From Lithodes maja (Eukaryota > Arthropoda > Malacostraca > Decapoda > Lithodidae): a DNA stretch of 64,000 bases. How positions within the stretch are numbered: the stretch's first letter is position 1; every line of letters begins with the position of its first letter. Below are positions 61,760 through 64,000 of the stretch, in pieces. The notes beneath the pieces were generated by a model. The model saw nothing but the letters and a program-made list of their open reading frames with translations, did not search any database and was not told where the DNA came from. The stretch is taken from positions 1-64,000 of the forward strand of contig JBAKBP010010437.1 of the NCBI GenBank assembly GCA_037953745.1. The letters run 5' to 3'. The translations under genes and the position numbers were made by a program.

Positions 61760-62797
61760 ATGCCTCGCACTTGTACGAACTGCGCCAGTAGGTTTGGTGA
61801 GTCCATGTTTGTTACTGTCGATCTTCAAGTCTGCCGTCTCTGCCAGCAACAAGAGAATTTGACAGTGAAATTAGATGAAGCCTACAACAAGATCAACGTC
61901 CTCACCATGAAGCTGGAATCACTCCAAGAGTTTGTAACACTCAACGTTGGAGTACCACAAACTTCAATTGTCACCGCAACTCCAGCAGCCACCAACGCCC
62001 CAACGTCAACTGCCAACAATTCAACGCCTGCAGTAGCCATTTCATCTGATGGTTCCGATACTCAAGAAACAAATAGTAACTCTCTTCCCCCTCAAGACAA
62101 CTTCCGTGTTGTGAGGAACAACGTTTGCCCCAAGACCAGGAAACCCATACCGATTACCGAGTGTCAAAACCGCTTCCAGATACTCGCAGACTCAGATGAC
62201 GAAGCGGAAATAGAAGAAGTCCGGCTCGTGGGAGACTCGATGATACTTGGTCAGCTCACAGAGTTTTGCGCCAGAGCACCTAAGACCAGGAAGCATTTTT
62301 GTATCCCTGGTGGTGGTGTGGACGACGTAGTTGCTGCAGTTGACGAAGTATCTAAGCTGGCCCCTGCTAATACAATGTACGTCATCCACGGTGGATCCAA
62401 CGATGTACAGCGAACCCGGTCGGAAGATTTGCTTTTAAAGTACCAGCAGCTGATCAAGTCATTTAAGGAGAGGTCATCAAGGATCATCGTCTCAGGAATC
62501 GTCCCCCGGCTTGGTGTAGAGAGCCGATTTTACAACATAGCCAGCAGCACAAATCGTTGTCTAGCAAACCTCTGCAGGAAGGAAAACGTGGGATTCGTCG
62601 ACACCTGGGACAATTTCTACTACGATGACTATTTGTTTTCGGACGATGGAGTTCATCTGAACCAGGTGGGAGCAGCACGTTTTGGGCGTCTTCTCAACGA
62701 TGCGGTGAAGGATTTTCGGAGAAGAAATCGACTCAGCACAGGACAACCAGGAAGGAGGACCGAAGACAGCGAGGGCGGCAACCTGCGAAGGAATTAA
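61760..62797 (+). CDS. CR1 LINE ORF1, zinc-knuckle plus SGNH esterase
   Basis: 345 residues, start in an ACCATGC context. N-terminal cysteines C5, C8, C25 and C28 form a CxxC...CxxC zinc-binding module. Residues 29-58 are likely coiled coil. Residues 68-110 are a Ser/Thr/Asn-rich linker. Residues 152-320 form a GDSL/SGNH hydrolase domain: RLVGDSMI (S160), IPGGGVDD (block II glycine, 184-186), MYVIHGGSNDV (block III, N214) and FSDDGVHLN (D296, H299). CR1-type LINEs are known to carry an esterase ORF1; the substrate is unknown and a role in membrane or RNP trafficking is only speculation. The tail after 320 is basic. ORF2 follows after 26 bp. The ORF is intact with all four SGNH residues, suggesting recent activity. 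Confidence 0.9.
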   Translation: MPRTCTNCASRFGESMFVTVDLQVCRLCQQQENLTVKLDEAYNKINVLTMKLESLQEFVTLNVGVPQTSIVTATPAATNAPTSTANNSTPAVAISSDGSDTQETNSNSLPPQDNFRVVRNNVCPKTRKPIPITECQNRFQILADSDDEAEIEEVRLVGDSMILGQLTEFCARAPKTRKHFCIPGGGVDDVVAAVDEVSKLAPANTMYVIHGGSNDVQRTRSEDLLLKYQQLIKSFKERSSRIIVSGIVPRLGVESRFYNIASSTNRCLANLCRKENVGFVDTWDNFYYDDYLFSDDGVHLNQVGAARFGRLLNDAVKDFRRRNRLSTGQPGRRTEDSEGGNLRRN

Positions 62798-62823
62798 ATG
62801 CTAATCTGTCAAGAACCGCGAAT

Positions 62824-64000
62824 TTGGATAAAGCTCCACCAACACGACCCAAATTCAAAACCGCCAGGGATAACAACCGAGGACCGATGTCAGCCATGAA
62901 TGTAAATGTAGATCCGATCAGAACCAAAAATTTGATTAAAGAACGTTCTGTGAGTTCTAAAACCGCAACTTTAAAGGTTTTCTATGCAAACGCTCGTAGC
63001 ATACGCAATAAATTTTCAGATTTAGAGGAACTAGTGTTTACTGAAAATTATGATGTGATTGGTATAACAGAATCTTGGCTCAAAACAGTAGATAGAGACT
63101 TTTTAGCAGAGTATTCACTTCCCGGTTATGTAATGTTTGAGAAAAGCCGAATAAATAAAAATGGAGGTGGCGTTTTATTTTATATCAAAGAAAGTCTTAA
63201 CCCGACCCTCTTGTCAAAACCTCAAATTGTGAACGTCGACACATCTTTTGTGCTAATAAAGAATAATAAAGGTACAAAAATAATACTTGCATTAATATAC
63301 AGACCTCCAGCTCAATCAGTGCAAACTGACCGAGAAATTTATGAACAAATTGCAGATGTAAGTAACTCACAAGATACCATATTTTTTGGCGACTTTAATT
63401 TACCTGTGACCTCTTACTTCACACTCCGGACATGACTTGTATACGAACTTGCAAGAGAGTTCGCTTTATCAATTTGTTCGAACACCGACCCGTGGTAATA
63501 ACGTTCTTGACATTGTACTTACAACAAAAGAAGAATTAATAGAGAATTTGAATGTTGGTGATGAATTCAGTAACAGCGACCATCGTACGATAACTTTCAC
63601 TTTAAAGTTTACTAGTAACGAACCAAATAGTAGCATCGAAAAAGTCCCTAATTTCAAGAAAGCAAACTTTCATAAACTTAGAACTATGTTTAAAGAAACT
63701 GACTGGAGCTTTTTAATTAACACTAACGACATAAATACATCTTGGAAGTTATTCGAAACCACTTACCTAAAAGCAGTGCAAGACTGCATACCATCGAAAA
63801 TACGGCGTCCAGGCCATAATAATAAGCCCAAATGGTGGAATAAAGATATTTCAAACTGCCTGCTTGCTAAAAAATTTGCTAATGATAGATTAAAATCCTC
63901 ACAAAATGACGAAGAACGGGTGAAATTTGTAGAGCTACGACGCAAAGCCAAAACGTTAATTAAGCAAAGTAAAAAGACCCTAGAGTTACATATTGCGAAT
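62824..64000 (+). pseudogene. CR1 LINE ORF2 start, endonuclease (runs off the window)
   Basis: The first 203 residues (62824-63435) hold the start of an APE-type endonuclease: VFYANARSIRNKF (N56), VIGITESWL (E83), GGGVLFYIKESL, ALIYRPP and FFGDFNLP (D190, N192). The frame then breaks near 63,405-63,435; coding sense resumes one frame over with VRTPTRGNNVLDIVLTTKEE, FSNSDHRTITF (SDH box) and the basic linker KPKWWNKDISNCLLAKKF, continuing to the window edge. The RT domain should lie just beyond. The part from 63475 matches 8860-9439 of the truncated minus-strand copy almost exactly. The first ATG is used as start; an upstream start overlapping ORF1 is less likely given the stop at 62797. Confidence 0.85.

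Overview
This window looks like invertebrate animal nuclear DNA, most plausibly arthropod and possibly a decapod crustacean. That guess rests on the transposon content (CR1, Jockey and L2-like LINEs, a DIRS element, a Gypsy element, piggyBac, hAT and Harbinger relatives) and on abundant short microsatellites. I found no host protein-coding gene that I could support. Almost every convincing reading frame belongs to a mobile element, and most are broken.

Layout. 1-3425: low-complexity DNA with one LINE tail. 3426-9439: a 5'-truncated CR1-like LINE on the minus strand, split by a second LINE (5597-8453) and by a 627-bp TTAA-flanked element. 9440-24300: mostly old unique DNA full of short TACCGTA/TACCGGTA words. 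It also holds a Harbinger-like transposon with a MADF-domain gene (18065-19835), foldback elements, a tRNA-like SINE pair and tandem repeats. 24300-28400: LINE fragments, foldbacks, a Harbinger MITE and TTAA elements. 28400-31940: an L2/CR1-like LINE on the minus strand bracketed by TG microsatellites. 32685-42036: a defective DIRS element whose two ends are confirmed by its own internal complementary region. 42082-44529: a decayed piggyBac transposon with a hAT MITE inside it, followed by a chain of TTAA elements up to 45083. 48990-51497: a degenerate Jockey-like LINE. 51857-60490: a Gypsy element on the minus strand with the unusual order integrase end - RT - RNase H, split by an intact Jockey-like LINE (55533-58850) and by another TTAA element. 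61416-64000: the 5' half of a CR1 LINE, with promoter-like repeats, an esterase-type ORF1 and the start of ORF2. It is the same family as the 3426-9439 copy.

Three themes stand out. (1) Words of the form TA-CCG-TA and TA-CCGG-TA are heavily concentrated in the first 30 kb. In several paralogous repeats they are small insertions at TA, which fits excision footprints of a TA-targeting DNA transposon. (2) A dozen or so TTAA-flanked non-autonomous elements of several families are present, many of them inside other transposons, next to a plausible piggyBac source. (3) The DIRS element carries four candidate short first exons whose splice donors share the same phase, all able to join one acceptor in front of Gag. 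Element counts and identities were judged by eye, without alignment software.
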